The notes under the pieces were generated by a model. It was not told the DNA's origin, did not search any database, and was given only the letters and a program-made list of their open reading frames with translations. A program made the translations under genes and the position numbers. DNA of 64,000 nt from Saccharospirillum sp040881935 (lineage in GTDB: Bacteria > Pseudomonadota > Gammaproteobacteria > Pseudomonadales > Natronospirillaceae), in the NCBI RefSeq assembly GCF_040881935.1, contig NZ_JBBECH010000030.1, forward strand, positions 1-64,000, read 5' to 3'. This document shows, piece by piece, positions 49,330 through 58,090 of this stretch (its first letter is position 1; every line of letters begins with the position of its first letter).

Positions 49330-50703
49330 CTTGAAAAACGCCAACGTTTCGGCGCGTGCCCGTTTGTAATCGACGAGCGGTTGCGAATACCCCATATGTT
49401 GTGCTAGTTGTTGCGTTGGTTTATGGATGGCTGCTGCGGGTACGCTGGCCAGTTCCGGCACCCATCGACGAATGTAGCTGCCTTGCGGGTCAAACCGTTC
49501 CGATTGGGTATAGGGGTTGAAAATGCGGAAATAGGGCGCCGCGTCGACCCCGGTTGAGGCGCACCATTGCCAGCCACCGTTGTTGCTGGCTAAGTCGATG
49601 TCGAGCAATTGTTGTGCGAACCAGCGTTCGCCCTGGCGCCAGTCGATTTTCAGTAGTTTGACCAGATACATGGCGACGATCATACGGACCCGGTTGTGCA
49701 TCCAGCCGGTTTGCACAAGCTGGCGCATGCCGGCGTCGACAATGGGTACGCCGGTCTGGCCTTGTTGCCAGCGGTGCAGGGCGGTTTCGTCCTGCTGCCA
49801 GGGGAAGGCATCCCAGCGTGGGTAGAAAGGCTTGTGACGGGCGATTTCCGGGCGCCAGTAAAGCAAATAATGATAAAACTCGCGCCAGATCAGTTCTGAT
49901 AACCAGGTTTGCACACCGGCACTGTCAACATTGGGGTGCGAGAAGGCGCTGTGCATGCATTGGCGCAGACTGATGGCGCCGCTGGCCAGGGCTGCCGACA
50001 ATCGCGAGGTACCTTCTGTCGCGGGCAGATCCCGCAATGTCTTGTAGTCTGGCATGGTTTTACTGAATTCGCTGAGGTGATCGTGTGCCTCATGCTCGTT
50101 CAACGGCAATTCAGCCGAGCCGGGCCAGTTCACCTCGGGTATGTCGGGCAACTCACTAACTTCCGGTCCTGTTGGTGATGGTACAGGCAGCGGTGCAGCC
50201 AATGGCGTTTCGGCATGCTGGCTTAACCAGCGCTTCTTGAACGGGGTGAACACCCGGTACATCTCGCCCTGCCTGGTTAACAGAGTGGCCGGGTCGAAGC
50301 CGACTCTGTCTTCACCGATCCAGGTTTCCATTCCGGCTTCACGGGTCTGGTTAATGGCGTACTGGTCGCGCTGCACTTCATCCCAGCCAAATTCACGGTG
50401 AAACGCGAGTTGGCTGACCTTGTGGGTGCGGGCGAACCCGATCAACTGATCCACGCCCGACATCCAGGTTTTTGCGTGCAAAATAGTCAGAGGGATGCCC
50501 AGTTGGGCCAGATCCCGGGCAAGGGTAACCAGGGCCGATCGAATGCTGTATTGGCGGGCCAGACCGTAATCGTGTTGCTGCCATTGCTCCGGTGTCCACA
50601 GGAAAATGGCTTTTACCTCAGAGTCGTGCCCCTGGCAGGTCTCGGTTAGGGCGCTGTGGTCGCTGACACGTAAATCGTTTCGGAACCAGACAAGTTGGGT
50701 CAT
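49321..50703 (-). CDS. phrB: Deoxyribodipyrimidine photolyase
   Basis: The 460-residue flavoenzyme repairs cyclobutane pyrimidine dimers in light. The N-terminal antenna domain starts TQLVWFRNDLRVSDHSALTE. The FAD-binding domain contains SELIWREFYHYLLYWRPEIA, DAGMRQLVQTGWMHNRVRMI, LLDIDLASNNGGWQWCASTG and DAAPYFRIFNPYTQSERFDP. The last residues KKL and the stop come from the heptamer array. It lies between the SnoaL-like gene and the DUF523/DUF1722 gene on the same strand; both photolyase and DUF523/DUF1722 proteins often belong to light or singlet-oxygen stress regulons. Confidence 0.95.
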   Translation of the reverse strand: MTQLVWFRNDLRVSDHSALTETCQGHDSEVKAIFLWTPEQWQQHDYGLARQYSIRSALVTLARDLAQLGIPLTILHAKTWMSGVDQLIGFARTHKVSQLAFHREFGWDEVQRDQYAINQTREAGMETWIGEDRVGFDPATLLTRQGEMYRVFTPFKKRWLSQHAETPLAAPLPVPSPTGPEVSELPDIPEVNWPGSAELPLNEHEAHDHLSEFSKTMPDYKTLRDLPATEGTSRLSAALASGAISLRQCMHSAFSHPNVDSAGVQTWLSELIWREFYHYLLYWRPEIARHKPFYPRWDAFPWQQDETALHRWQQGQTGVPIVDAGMRQLVQTGWMHNRVRMIVAMYLVKLLKIDWRQGERWFAQQLLDIDLASNNGGWQWCASTGVDAAPYFRIFNPYTQSERFDPQGSYIRRWVPELASVPAAAIHKPTQQLAQHMGYSQPLVDYKRARAETLAFFKKL

Positions 50704-50736
50704 TTAAAACTCTGGACATAAGTTAGACGTGACTTT

Positions 50737-50764
50737 GATACGCTGGCCGGGTTCTGTTGGTTCA
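50737..50764 (-). promoter_or_regulatory. Candidate ECF-sigma promoter for the photolyase gene
   Basis: On the minus strand, TGAACC (50764-50759) and CGTATC (50742-50737) are separated by 16 bp, a GAACC-N16-CGTAT pattern of the kind used by extracytoplasmic-function sigma factors. The predicted start would be about 26 bp before the ATG at 50703. It fits the idea that photolyase and the cfa group are stress induced. No sigma factor gene is in the window, and the pattern is short enough to occur by chance. Confidence 0.3.
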
Positions 50765-50776
50765 AAAAGATAGTTC

Positions 50777-51727
50777 TTAAATCGGATTCCTCAATCCCAG
50801 CTCCTCCGGGTAGGGGTTCAGGAAGGTTTGATTCATCAGATAGGGGAACTGGTCGCCGTGCAGAAAGATGTAGTGCTTGAGCAGGGCAACCGGAACAATG
50901 AAAGGCACTTCGCTGGCCTGGTACTGCTCGATCGAGTGAATCAGCGACGCTTTTTCCTTTTCCGACAGCTGGTTCTTGAAATAGCCCATGACATGCTGCA
51001 GTACATTGACCCGGTGACCCCGCTTCGGAATGTTCGACAGCGCAGCCATCAGCTCGACCAGATAGGCCTGGCCAAAGGCTCCCCGGTTGTCGATGTCTTT
51101 AAGGTTCGACAGTTTCTGCCCAAGCCGTTTGTAAGTCGGGTAGTCGTGCATCATGAGCAGGTATTTCTGCCGGGCGTGAAAATCGATTAGCTCCTTGGCG
51201 GTGCGCCATGGTTGCCGGGTGCGCCAGTCGTGGTAGACGTACACACGCTGAACGAAGTTCTCTACCAGGTTAGGGTCGCTCAGGCGGCCGCTTTCCTCGA
51301 ATGGTATTGCCGGGGCGTGACGTTGCAGCACCCCGGTGTACAGGCCCGCAGCAATTTTTTCGGGAATCATGTTCTTGTTGTACAGCTTTACGCGTTCCAT
51401 ACCGCAGCTGGGCGAGCCTTGCATAACGACGTAGCCATCGAGTGCATCGAGCTGTGGCACGATGGATTCAGCGTAGTGTTGTAGCCGTTCCGTGTAGTCG
51501 TCGGTCAGGTTCATCGAGTCGACGGCGCGGGTGCCTGTGTCGGTACTGATCAGCCGGATCGGGTTGCGCGGAATCCCCATACCGATGGCGACTTCGGGGC
51601 AGTAGGGTACAAAGTCGGCGTATTGGCCAAAGGTGTGCGTCAGCCAGCGATGGTGCTTGTGTCCGCCGTTAAAGCGGACTTCATCGCCCAGTAGGCAGCT
51701 GCTGACGCCCAGTGTAAGTTTTGTCAT
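50777..51727 (-). CDS. DUF523 and DUF1722 domain protein (YbgA-like)
   Basis: The 316-residue protein has an N-terminal DUF523 domain (about 1-150: LGVSSCLLGDEVRFNGGHKH, VPYCPEVAIGMGIPRNPIRL, YVVMQGSPSCGMERVKLY, all with conserved cysteines) and a C-terminal DUF1722/YbgA domain (about 190-310: HARQKYLLMMHDYPTYKRLG, VNVLQHVMGYFKNQLSEKEK). YbgA-like proteins are found next to photolyase genes in many bacteria, as here. Function is unknown; the cysteines suggest metal binding. ATG at 51727 is chosen over an upstream in-frame start since it opens the DUF523 motif directly. It is divergent from the ffs gene. Confidence 0.87.
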   Translation of the reverse strand: MTKLTLGVSSCLLGDEVRFNGGHKHHRWLTHTFGQYADFVPYCPEVAIGMGIPRNPIRLISTDTGTRAVDSMNLTDDYTERLQHYAESIVPQLDALDGYVVMQGSPSCGMERVKLYNKNMIPEKIAAGLYTGVLQRHAPAIPFEESGRLSDPNLVENFVQRVYVYHDWRTRQPWRTAKELIDFHARQKYLLMMHDYPTYKRLGQKLSNLKDIDNRGAFGQAYLVELMAALSNIPKRGHRVNVLQHVMGYFKNQLSEKEKASLIHSIEQYQASEVPFIVPVALLKHYIFLHGDQFPYLMNQTFLNPYPEELGLRNPI

Positions 51728-51908
51728 AGAGTAAGGTGTTCCTGTCGACCGGGACGTAGGTACTTGCTCGGTTGTATGTTCCGGCGATACGCACACCAAG
51801 TCCAGCCCGGATCACTGTGTGCCGCCATCCGTCGCGGATTAAGGGCGAAGTCAAAGTGAACTCCGAAATGTGAGATAAGATAAGACACCACTGTTTTCGG
51901 CCACCCCC

Positions 51909-51936
51909 TTGAGTTTTTAAATATCACAGGCATAAT
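51909..51936 (+). promoter_or_regulatory. Candidate sigma-70 promoter of ffs
   Basis: TTGAGT (51909-51914) and CATAAT (51931-51936) are spaced by 16 bp. Transcription would begin near 51943, about 11 bp upstream of the mature 4.5S RNA end. That leader would be removed by RNase P, as known in Escherichia coli. The assignment is by consensus match only. Confidence 0.5.
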
Positions 51937-51953
51937 GCCGCGCTCTGCGTTAG

Positions 51954-52067
<114 letters not shown>

Positions 52068-52239
52068 ACTCTTTGTTATAAATTGTTACAAACGACTGCC
52101 CAAACCACCTGGGTTTCATTGGGTCGCTAATTTCTGCTAGCTTACTAACCTCTTGTTTTATCAACCCTTTTTTTGTTCTGGCAGCATTACCTGTTCCAAG
52201 TTAGGATACAGTTTCGTTTCTCCGGTTTCATGAGCCTTC

Positions 52240-54360
52240 ATGTCTTATCAGGTATTGGCCCGTAAATGGCGACCCGCCACCTTTGAGCAAATGGTGGGTC
52301 AGGCCCACGTCTTAAAAGCGCTGGTCAACTCGCTCGACCAACAGCGATTGCACCATGCCTATCTGTTCACCGGTACTCGCGGGGTGGGCAAAACCACCAT
52401 TGCCCGTTTATTGGCGAAAAGCCTTAACTGCGAAGTGGGCGTCAGTTCAAAACCCTGTGGCCAGTGTTCAGCCTGTACAGAAATTGCCGAAGGCCGGTTT
52501 GTCGACCTGATAGAAGTGGATGCCGCCTCGCGCACCCGGGTCGAAGACACCCGTGAATTGCTCGAGAACGTCCAGTACGCGCCTACACGAGGCCGCTACA
52601 AGGTCTATCTGATCGACGAAGTGCACATGCTCTCGGTCAGCAGCTTTAATGCTTTGCTGAAAACGCTGGAAGAACCGCCACCGCACGTTAAATTCCTGCT
52701 GGCCACGACCGACCCGCAAAAATTGCCGGTCACGGTGCTGTCGCGCTGTTTGCAATTTAACCTGAAGAACATGACGCGTGAGAGCATCGTCAGTTACCTG
52801 AACTCCATTCTGGGGCAGGAACAGGTGCCTTTCGATGAGCCCGCGCTGTGGCTGCTCGCCGAAGCCGCCAACGGCAGCATGCGCGATGCCCTCAGTTTAA
52901 CCGATCAGGCGATTGCCTATGGCGAGGGCGAGCTGCGCGAGACCGACGTGGCCACCATGCTTGGCACGGTGGATCTGAAACGGGTGTTGCACCTGGTTAA
53001 GGGGTTGATCGAAAAAAATGCCGACAGCCTGATGCAACAGGTTGCCGGCATCGCCGAACACGCACCGGACTACCGAACCCTGCTGAATGAGCTGCTGTCG
53101 ACGCTGCACCGCGTTGCCATCGCTCAGGCGGCACCGACGGCGCTCGACAACAGCAAGGGCGACCGTGAAGCCATAGCAGCGCTGGCCGCTCAGGCGCAGG
53201 CGGAAGATGTGCATTTGTTTTACCAGATCGGCACCCTGGCCGCGAAAGACCTGGCGCTGGCCCCCAGCGAGCGGGCAGGCTTTGAAATGGCCCTGTTGCG
53301 CATGCTGGCGTTTAGCCCGAGCCCGGCGCGCCATGTGGATTCATTGCCAGCGTTGGAAAGCCGTGTCAGTAGTGAACCGGTTGACGCGCCCCCAAAGCCT
53401 GCGCCTGCTCCGACGAATAGTTCCGACGAGCCGGCGACCCCGACCCTGCAAGCCGCTCCGGTTGAGACGGCGACTGAAACAGCAGTGCCGGATCCGGCGC
53501 CTGCCCCGGAGGCCTCGCCCGACACCGGTGATCGCGATGACGACCCGGCGCCCTGGGAGGATGTCCATGAGAACATCGCCGATCGGGAGCCCGCCCCGCG
53601 CCCGGTCGCCGATGTGCTCGCAGACCAGGCGGTGGTAACGCCTCCGGCGCCCGTCAACGACCCGGTACCGGCGGCCGCACCGCAGACCCCTGCACCCAGC
53701 CAGCCCGAACCTGTCGAGGCGCCGGTTCAGGCTGATACGGTGGTTCAGACAGACTCTGCAGTAGAAGGCTCTGTCGCAAAAGCACCTGCCGAACCGTCGC
53801 CGCACAGCGAGCCGGTTACCCCGGAACCATCTAAAAGTCCGGTTCAGCCAGAAAGCCCGGCTGAACCCGAGCCCCGGGCGGACGTTGCTCACAATCCGAA
53901 TCAGCTGATTCACCCCGACACCAACCCGGCGCGCTGGCCGGATATCGACCGGGCCGCCGATCCGGTATTCTGGTGGCAGGTGACGCTGCACAAGCTGGGG
54001 CTTTCGGGCATGACCAAAACACTGTTCGCTCATTCCATCTGGGCCGGCTTTGAAGACGGTCGCTTGCAACTGGTTATTTCGGATAACTATCGAAAATTGA
54101 TGAATGAGACCCATATAGAACGATTAATGGCGGTGCTGGGCAACTTTTTACCAGGCGTCACCGGGCTCGACTACCAGTTTGGTGTGGCTGAGCAAACGCC
54201 CCAGGCCTGGTTCGACCGTATGCACAACGCGGCTTATGACATGGCGGTAACCGCGCTGCATCAGGATCCCTTCGTGCAGTCGCTGGTGTCTCGTTACGAT
54301 GGGAATCTGCAGACCGATACGGTAAAACCTGCGTATAGTCCGTTGCCGTCGGTTTCTTGA
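52240..54360 (+). CDS. dnaX: DNA polymerase III subunit gamma/tau
   Basis: The 706-residue clamp-loader ATPase has Walker A FTGTRGVGKTTIARLLAKSL (about 43-62), the zinc module CGQCSACTEI with preceding Cys (about 64-82), Walker B LIDEVHMLS (about 125-133) and sensor 1 FLLATTDPQKLPVTVLSR. Domain III extends to about 365. A long Pro/Ala/Glu-rich linker (about 370-570) then leads to the tau-specific C-terminal domain that binds polymerase alpha and DnaB (WWQVTLHKLGLSGMTKTLFA). I see no convincing slippery site for making a separate gamma form. It heads the dnaX-ybaB-recR cluster. Confidence 0.96.
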   Translation: MSYQVLARKWRPATFEQMVGQAHVLKALVNSLDQQRLHHAYLFTGTRGVGKTTIARLLAKSLNCEVGVSSKPCGQCSACTEIAEGRFVDLIEVDAASRTRVEDTRELLENVQYAPTRGRYKVYLIDEVHMLSVSSFNALLKTLEEPPPHVKFLLATTDPQKLPVTVLSRCLQFNLKNMTRESIVSYLNSILGQEQVPFDEPALWLLAEAANGSMRDALSLTDQAIAYGEGELRETDVATMLGTVDLKRVLHLVKGLIEKNADSLMQQVAGIAEHAPDYRTLLNELLSTLHRVAIAQAAPTALDNSKGDREAIAALAAQAQAEDVHLFYQIGTLAAKDLALAPSERAGFEMALLRMLAFSPSPARHVDSLPALESRVSSEPVDAPPKPAPAPTNSSDEPATPTLQAAPVETATETAVPDPAPAPEASPDTGDRDDDPAPWEDVHENIADREPAPRPVADVLADQAVVTPPAPVNDPVPAAAPQTPAPSQPEPVEAPVQADTVVQTDSAVEGSVAKAPAEPSPHSEPVTPEPSKSPVQPESPAEPEPRADVAHNPNQLIHPDTNPARWPDIDRAADPVFWWQVTLHKLGLSGMTKTLFAHSIWAGFEDGRLQLVISDNYRKLMNETHIERLMAVLGNFLPGVTGLDYQFGVAEQTPQAWFDRMHNAAYDMAVTALHQDPFVQSLVSRYDGNLQTDTVKPAYSPLPSVS

Positions 54361-54497
54361 AGCAATGTTGAGTCTGAGGCTGTGTATCCAGGTTGGCGGT
54401 ACCAATAACAACTGAAATCCATGGTCAGCGTTAATTTACTATTTGATGGTCAGTCGCACCTGATGGTCAAAAACACTTACAACAGGAGCCTTGAACG

Positions 54498-54824
54498 ATG
54501 ACAAAAGGTGGCATGGGAAACCTGATGAAACAGGCCCAGAAGATGCAGGAAGACATGAAGCGCATGCAGGAAGAAGTGGCGCGCGCTGAAGTGACTGGTG
54601 AATCCGGTGCCGGGCTGGTGAAAGTCACCATGAACGGCCGTCACGATGTTAAAAAGGTCGCGCTCGACGAGTCGGTCATGCAGGAAGACAAAGAGCTTCT
54701 GGAAGACTTGCTGGCCGCAGCGGTCAACGATGCTGTGCGCAAGGTAGAAGCCCTGAGCCAGGAAAAAATGTCGTCCACGACTGCCGGCATGCAGTTACCT
54801 CCCGGCTTCAAGATGCCGTTCTAA
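54498..54824 (+). CDS. ybaB: Nucleoid-associated protein YbaB/EbfC
   Basis: The 108-residue DNA-binding protein forms a dimer with a tweezer-like shape. It has the N-terminal helix GNLMKQAQKMQEDMKRMQEE, central strands VKVTMNGRHDVKKVALDES and a C-terminal Met/Pro tail LPPGFKMPF. The conserved dnaX-ybaB-recR order supports the call. A GGAGCC Shine-Dalgarno precedes the ATG. It is 16 bp from recR, so the two are co-transcribed. Confidence 0.95.
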   Translation: MTKGGMGNLMKQAQKMQEDMKRMQEEVARAEVTGESGAGLVKVTMNGRHDVKKVALDESVMQEDKELLEDLLAAAVNDAVRKVEALSQEKMSSTTAGMQLPPGFKMPF

Positions 54825-54840
54825 CGGAGCGAGGTCTGGC

Positions 54841-55452
54841 ATGGCGTACAGCCCGCTTACCGAACAATTGATGGAAGCTCTGCAGGTGTTGCCCGGTGTC
54901 GGCTCGCGCTCGGCCGAGCGAATGACGCTGCACCTGCTGGAGCGAGACCGGGAGGGGGCTTTGATGTTGTCGCAAGCGCTGCAGCGCGCCCTCGACGGCG
55001 TTGTGCACTGTGGCCAGTGCCGGGTACTGACCGAGCAACCGGTATGCGACCTGTGCCAGGATGCCGACCGTGATCACAGCCGTCTGTGCGTGGTGGAAAC
55101 CCCGCAGGACCGCGAGGCGATTGAGTTATCCGGTGGCTACCAGGGCGACTATTTCGTGTTGCAGGGGCATCTTTCACCCATCGATGGCATTGGCCCCGAG
55201 GAACTGGGGGTGCCCTTGTTGCTGGAGCGGGTAAAGAGCGGGGCCATCCAAGAGGTGATACTGGCCACCAATGCCTCAATGGAAGGGGAAGCCACGGCGC
55301 ATTACCTGACCGAACAGATTCAGCCATTAAATGTCGATGTATCCCGAATCGCCCGCGGCATTCCCGTCGGGTCGGAATTTGGCCGGATAGACAGCCATAG
55401 TCTGTCTCAGGCGCTGCAGGATCGCAAAACACTGGGTTTTGAACATGATTGA
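54841..55452 (+). CDS. recR: Recombination mediator RecR
   Basis: The 203-residue protein works with RecF and RecO to load RecA at gaps. It has the N-terminal helix-hairpin-helix LPGVGSRSAERMTLHLLERD (about 18-37), the zinc finger CGQCRVLTEQPVCDLC (about 57-72), and a Toprim domain (LCVVETPQDREAIE then HLSPIDGIGPEELGVPLLLE). The length is typical. GAGCGAGG precedes the ATG. Its stop overlaps the rnd start by 8 bp. Confidence 0.96.
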   Translation: MAYSPLTEQLMEALQVLPGVGSRSAERMTLHLLERDREGALMLSQALQRALDGVVHCGQCRVLTEQPVCDLCQDADRDHSRLCVVETPQDREAIELSGGYQGDYFVLQGHLSPIDGIGPEELGVPLLLERVKSGAIQEVILATNASMEGEATAHYLTEQIQPLNVDVSRIARGIPVGSEFGRIDSHSLSQALQDRKTLGFEHD

Positions 55453-56584
55453 ACACTACCATTGGGTAGGCGACAACGACGCACTCCGCCTGGCTTGCCA
55501 GCGCTGGCAGGACGCCCCTGTTCTGGCGATGGACACCGAGTTTGTCCGTACCGACACCTTTTTCGCCAAGCTCGGGCTGATTCAGGTCGGGCTGGAGGGC
55601 GATATCTGGCTGATCGACCCGCTGGCGATCGACGACTGGCAAGCCTTTGCGGCTGTGCTCGAAAACCCGGCCATCATCAAGGTGTTTCATTCGCTGTCGG
55701 AAGACGCTGAAGTGCTGTTCAACGGCACCGGCGCTCAGGTTACACCGGTATTTGATACCCAGATTGCCGCCGCGCTGCTGGGCAATGATTTGCAAATGGG
55801 CTTTGCCCGGGCGGTTGAAGCCGAACTGGGCGAGAACCTGCCTAAAGACGCCACCCGGTCGAACTGGCTACTGCGTCCGCTCGGTGAAGAGCAGTGCCAG
55901 TATGCCGCGGCCGATGTGTTCTGGCTGGAGCAGCTGTATCAGCGTTACGCGCCCCGGTTGCAGGAGCAGAACCGGTTTGAGTGGGTGTTGGAAGACAGCC
56001 AGCGAGCCGCGCTCGACAGTTTCCCGCCGACACCGGCACAGTATTACCTGAAATTGCGCGGCGCCTGGAAACTCAAGGGAACCCGGTTGTACTGCCTGCA
56101 GCAACTGGCGCAATGGCGTGAGCAGCAGGCCCGGGACCAGGACGTAAACCGATCGCGTATTCTGTCGGACGCCGAAATTATTCAGATCGCACAGGCCATG
56201 CCCACTCAGCGCAGTGTATTTGCCAGCCTAAAAGGCCTGCACCCACGCAAGGTGAGGCTCTATGCCGATGCTGTGGTCGAGATCGTACGCCGCTGTAATG
56301 AGGCGAGCCGTGAACACTGGCCAGAACGCCTGGCCGGGCCGTTACCGGCTGATCAGGCGGCGCTTTATAAATCGGTCAAAGACCTGATTGCCGACCTGGC
56401 CCAGGAGGCTTCTGTTCCGGCGGAAGTGCTTGCCCGGCGCAAACCGCTGGAGCAACTGGTGCGCAGCGGCTGCTACACCGGTGATTACCAATGGCCGGAG
56501 TTGATGACTGGCTGGCGCAAGCCGCTGATTGTCGACCCACTGACCCGCCTGCTCGAGGAGCACCACCGTGAAACCAACGACTGA
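55445..56584 (+). CDS. rnd: Ribonuclease D
   Basis: The 379-residue exonuclease trims 3' ends of tRNA precursors. The DEDDy domain shows Exo I LAMDTEFVRTDTFFAKLGLI (about 25-44), Exo II KVFHSLSEDAEVLF (about 79-92) and Exo III CQYAAADVFWLEQLY (about 150-164). An HRDC domain follows (about 205-285) with QQLAQWREQQARDQDVNRSR. ATG at 55445 is preferred over a TTG six bases upstream. It overlaps recR at its start and ycgL at its end by 17 bp, so the run recR-rnd-ycgL-ycgN is one operon. Confidence 0.94.
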   Translation: MIEHYHWVGDNDALRLACQRWQDAPVLAMDTEFVRTDTFFAKLGLIQVGLEGDIWLIDPLAIDDWQAFAAVLENPAIIKVFHSLSEDAEVLFNGTGAQVTPVFDTQIAAALLGNDLQMGFARAVEAELGENLPKDATRSNWLLRPLGEEQCQYAAADVFWLEQLYQRYAPRLQEQNRFEWVLEDSQRAALDSFPPTPAQYYLKLRGAWKLKGTRLYCLQQLAQWREQQARDQDVNRSRILSDAEIIQIAQAMPTQRSVFASLKGLHPRKVRLYADAVVEIVRRCNEASREHWPERLAGPLPADQAALYKSVKDLIADLAQEASVPAEVLARRKPLEQLVRSGCYTGDYQWPELMTGWRKPLIVDPLTRLLEEHHRETND

Positions 56585-56876
56585 ACGGGTGCTGGCCAGC
56601 ATTTACCGGTCGTCAGCTCGCCAGGACATGTACCTTTACGTGTCGAGACATGAAGGTCTGGCAAGAGTGCCTGAGGCCTTGCGTGACCGTTTCGGCACTC
56701 CCTTGCCGGTGATGGATTTACTGCTGACGCCCACTCGTTTACTGGCACGGGTGGATGTAAACAAGGTGATGAGTAAGATCGTTGAGCAGGGCTATTACCT
56801 GCAAATGCCGCCACCCCGTGAAGAAGGCATGCTCGACCTTTACCGGGAGCCGACAACGCCGGTGCACCCACGCTGA
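56568..56876 (+). CDS. ycgL: YcgL domain protein
   Basis: The 102-residue protein is a member of the YcgL family, whose structure is known but whose role is not. It has SIYRSSARQDMYLYVSRHEG near the start, RFGTPLPVMDLLLTPTRLLA, and the ending GYYLQMPPPREEGMLDLYRE. It uses a GTG start within the end of rnd, and its stop shares one base with the ycgN ATG. The rnd-ycgL-ycgN order is frequent in gammaproteobacteria. Confidence 0.92.
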   Translation: MKPTTERVLASIYRSSARQDMYLYVSRHEGLARVPEALRDRFGTPLPVMDLLLTPTRLLARVDVNKVMSKIVEQGYYLQMPPPREEGMLDLYREPTTPVHPR

Positions 56877-57316
56877 TGGCTGCCAAACCTTTCTGGAAAC
56901 ATAAAACCCTGAGCGAGATGTCGACCGAAGAGTGGGAATCACTCTGCGACGGCTGCGCTAAATGCTGCCTGCAAAAACTGGAAGACGAAGACAGCGGTGA
57001 GGTGTTCTATACCCGCGTGGTGTGCCAGTATTTGTCGGACAGCTGCCGCTGTACTGTCTATCAGGAGCGGCAAAAAAAGGTACCCAACTGCGTCTGGCTG
57101 AAGCCAGAAGATGTCGACCAGTTTTTCTGGCTGCCCAGCACCTGCGCCTACCGGCTGATTGCCGAGGGCGAGGACCTGCCGGAATGGCATCCGTTGCGGG
57201 CGCATGACAGCCAGCGCATCCACGCGGTCGATGCATCGGTGCTGCATCTGGATTTGGTGCGGGACAATAAAGTGCCGGAAGAAGACTGGGAAGACTTCAT
57301 CATTGATAATGTTTAG
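56876..57316 (+). CDS. ycgN: YcgN family cysteine-cluster protein
   Basis: The 146-residue protein belongs to the YkgJ/YcgN group with metal-binding cysteines. It starts KPFWKHKTLSEMSTEEWESL and has LCDGCAKCCLQKLEDEDS (about 22-39), VCQYLSDSCRCTVYQERQKK (about 50-69) and later WLPSTCAYRL (about 88-97). The cluster probably binds zinc or an iron-sulfur centre. No biochemical function is established. It is the last gene in the run recR-rnd-ycgL-ycgN. Confidence 0.92.
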   Translation: MAAKPFWKHKTLSEMSTEEWESLCDGCAKCCLQKLEDEDSGEVFYTRVVCQYLSDSCRCTVYQERQKKVPNCVWLKPEDVDQFFWLPSTCAYRLIAEGEDLPEWHPLRAHDSQRIHAVDASVLHLDLVRDNKVPEEDWEDFIIDNV

Positions 57317-57370
57317 CCGTGAATTGTTCAGAGCCTCCTTAACATCGATTTTATGGAATTCAACTGACTC

Positions 57371-57739
57371 ATGATTTATCAAGACGTTTACTGGACCGCA
57401 GCGGCCGCCTATGGCCTGGGTGTGATTGGCTTTTGGCTGGTGCTATGGCGTATTGGCCGATTTCTGCCGTGGCGGCCGCTGCGCTGGTGGATCACCTGGA
57501 TCTACCTGTGCATCGTGCTGACACCCTGGCAGGGTACCGAGCCTGAACCCTATTACGCGCCAGCGATTATTGTAGCCGCCTTTGATTTTATGGATGTGGG
57601 ATTGCAGGCGAGCCTGAACGTTCTGATGCCCATGCTGCAGGCCATGGTGGTGGGCACTCTGGTGATCGTTGTTGTCGGCATCGTGTTGCGGTTTCGCAGT
57701 ATGAAACAGGCCGATGAAGCACCCCGGGAAGCCGGTTAA
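57371..57739 (+). CDS. Small inner-membrane protein of unknown function
   Basis: The 122-residue protein has three likely membrane helices (about 10-30, 38-56 and 86-108) with Trp/Arg-rich loops (WRIGRFLPWRPLRWW) and a loop GTEPEPYYAPAIIVAAFDFM. Similar proteins occur after ycgN in Marinobacter-like genomes, to my recollection, without known function. It lies 54 bp after ycgN in the same direction and may be in its operon. The end is hydrophilic (RSMKQADEAPREAG). Confidence 0.7.
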   Translation: MIYQDVYWTAAAAYGLGVIGFWLVLWRIGRFLPWRPLRWWITWIYLCIVLTPWQGTEPEPYYAPAIIVAAFDFMDVGLQASLNVLMPMLQAMVVGTLVIVVVGIVLRFRSMKQADEAPREAG

Positions 57740-58090
57740 AGTGTAAAAATCACGTCAGGTCTGTTATTTCTATACGCCGTTTGAATGGCTTCCAGTTCTA
57801 TTGGGGGTCGCTCACAGATTCATGATACCGCTGCCTGGGCCGATATAAGTGGCCAGGTTGGGGAATCCCCCAAAGCCCGGGGCATAGAAGGCCATTGCCG
57901 TGATTAGTTAGGATGCTCCCGTCCCAGATGGGCGATTAACTGTGCGCTTTATTCATTAAAGAGTTGAATTCCGGTTGGTAAAAAAGGGACAATCGGGTCA
58001 GGAAATAAAACAAACGTTTGAATGAGAAGTGGCACCCGCTTCGCCAGCGTTTTTTTAACGATTTTTACAATAAGAACGAGAGGAGTGTCC
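57740..58090 (+). promoter_or_regulatory. fadD upstream region with a CAAACGTTTG palindrome
   Basis: This 351-bp non-coding stretch holds the perfect 10-bp palindrome CAAACGTTTG (58011-58020), a shape similar to operators of PsrA-type TetR repressors that control fatty-acid degradation. A weak promoter (TTGAAT at 57964-57969, GACAAT at 57988-57993, 18-bp spacer) would start about 10 bp before it, so binding could block transcription. Imperfect stem-loops (GGGGAATCCCC near 57860; CCTGGGCC with GGCCAGG near 57835) are also visible. AGAGGAG precedes the fadD ATG. The regulator itself is not in the window. Confidence 0.45.

Noticed and set aside
53012..53018. A7 run in dnaX as a possible programmed frameshift site for gamma subunit
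   Set aside because: It lies near codon 260, inside the clamp-loader core and before the end of domain III, with no stem-loop or early stop suited to making gamma.
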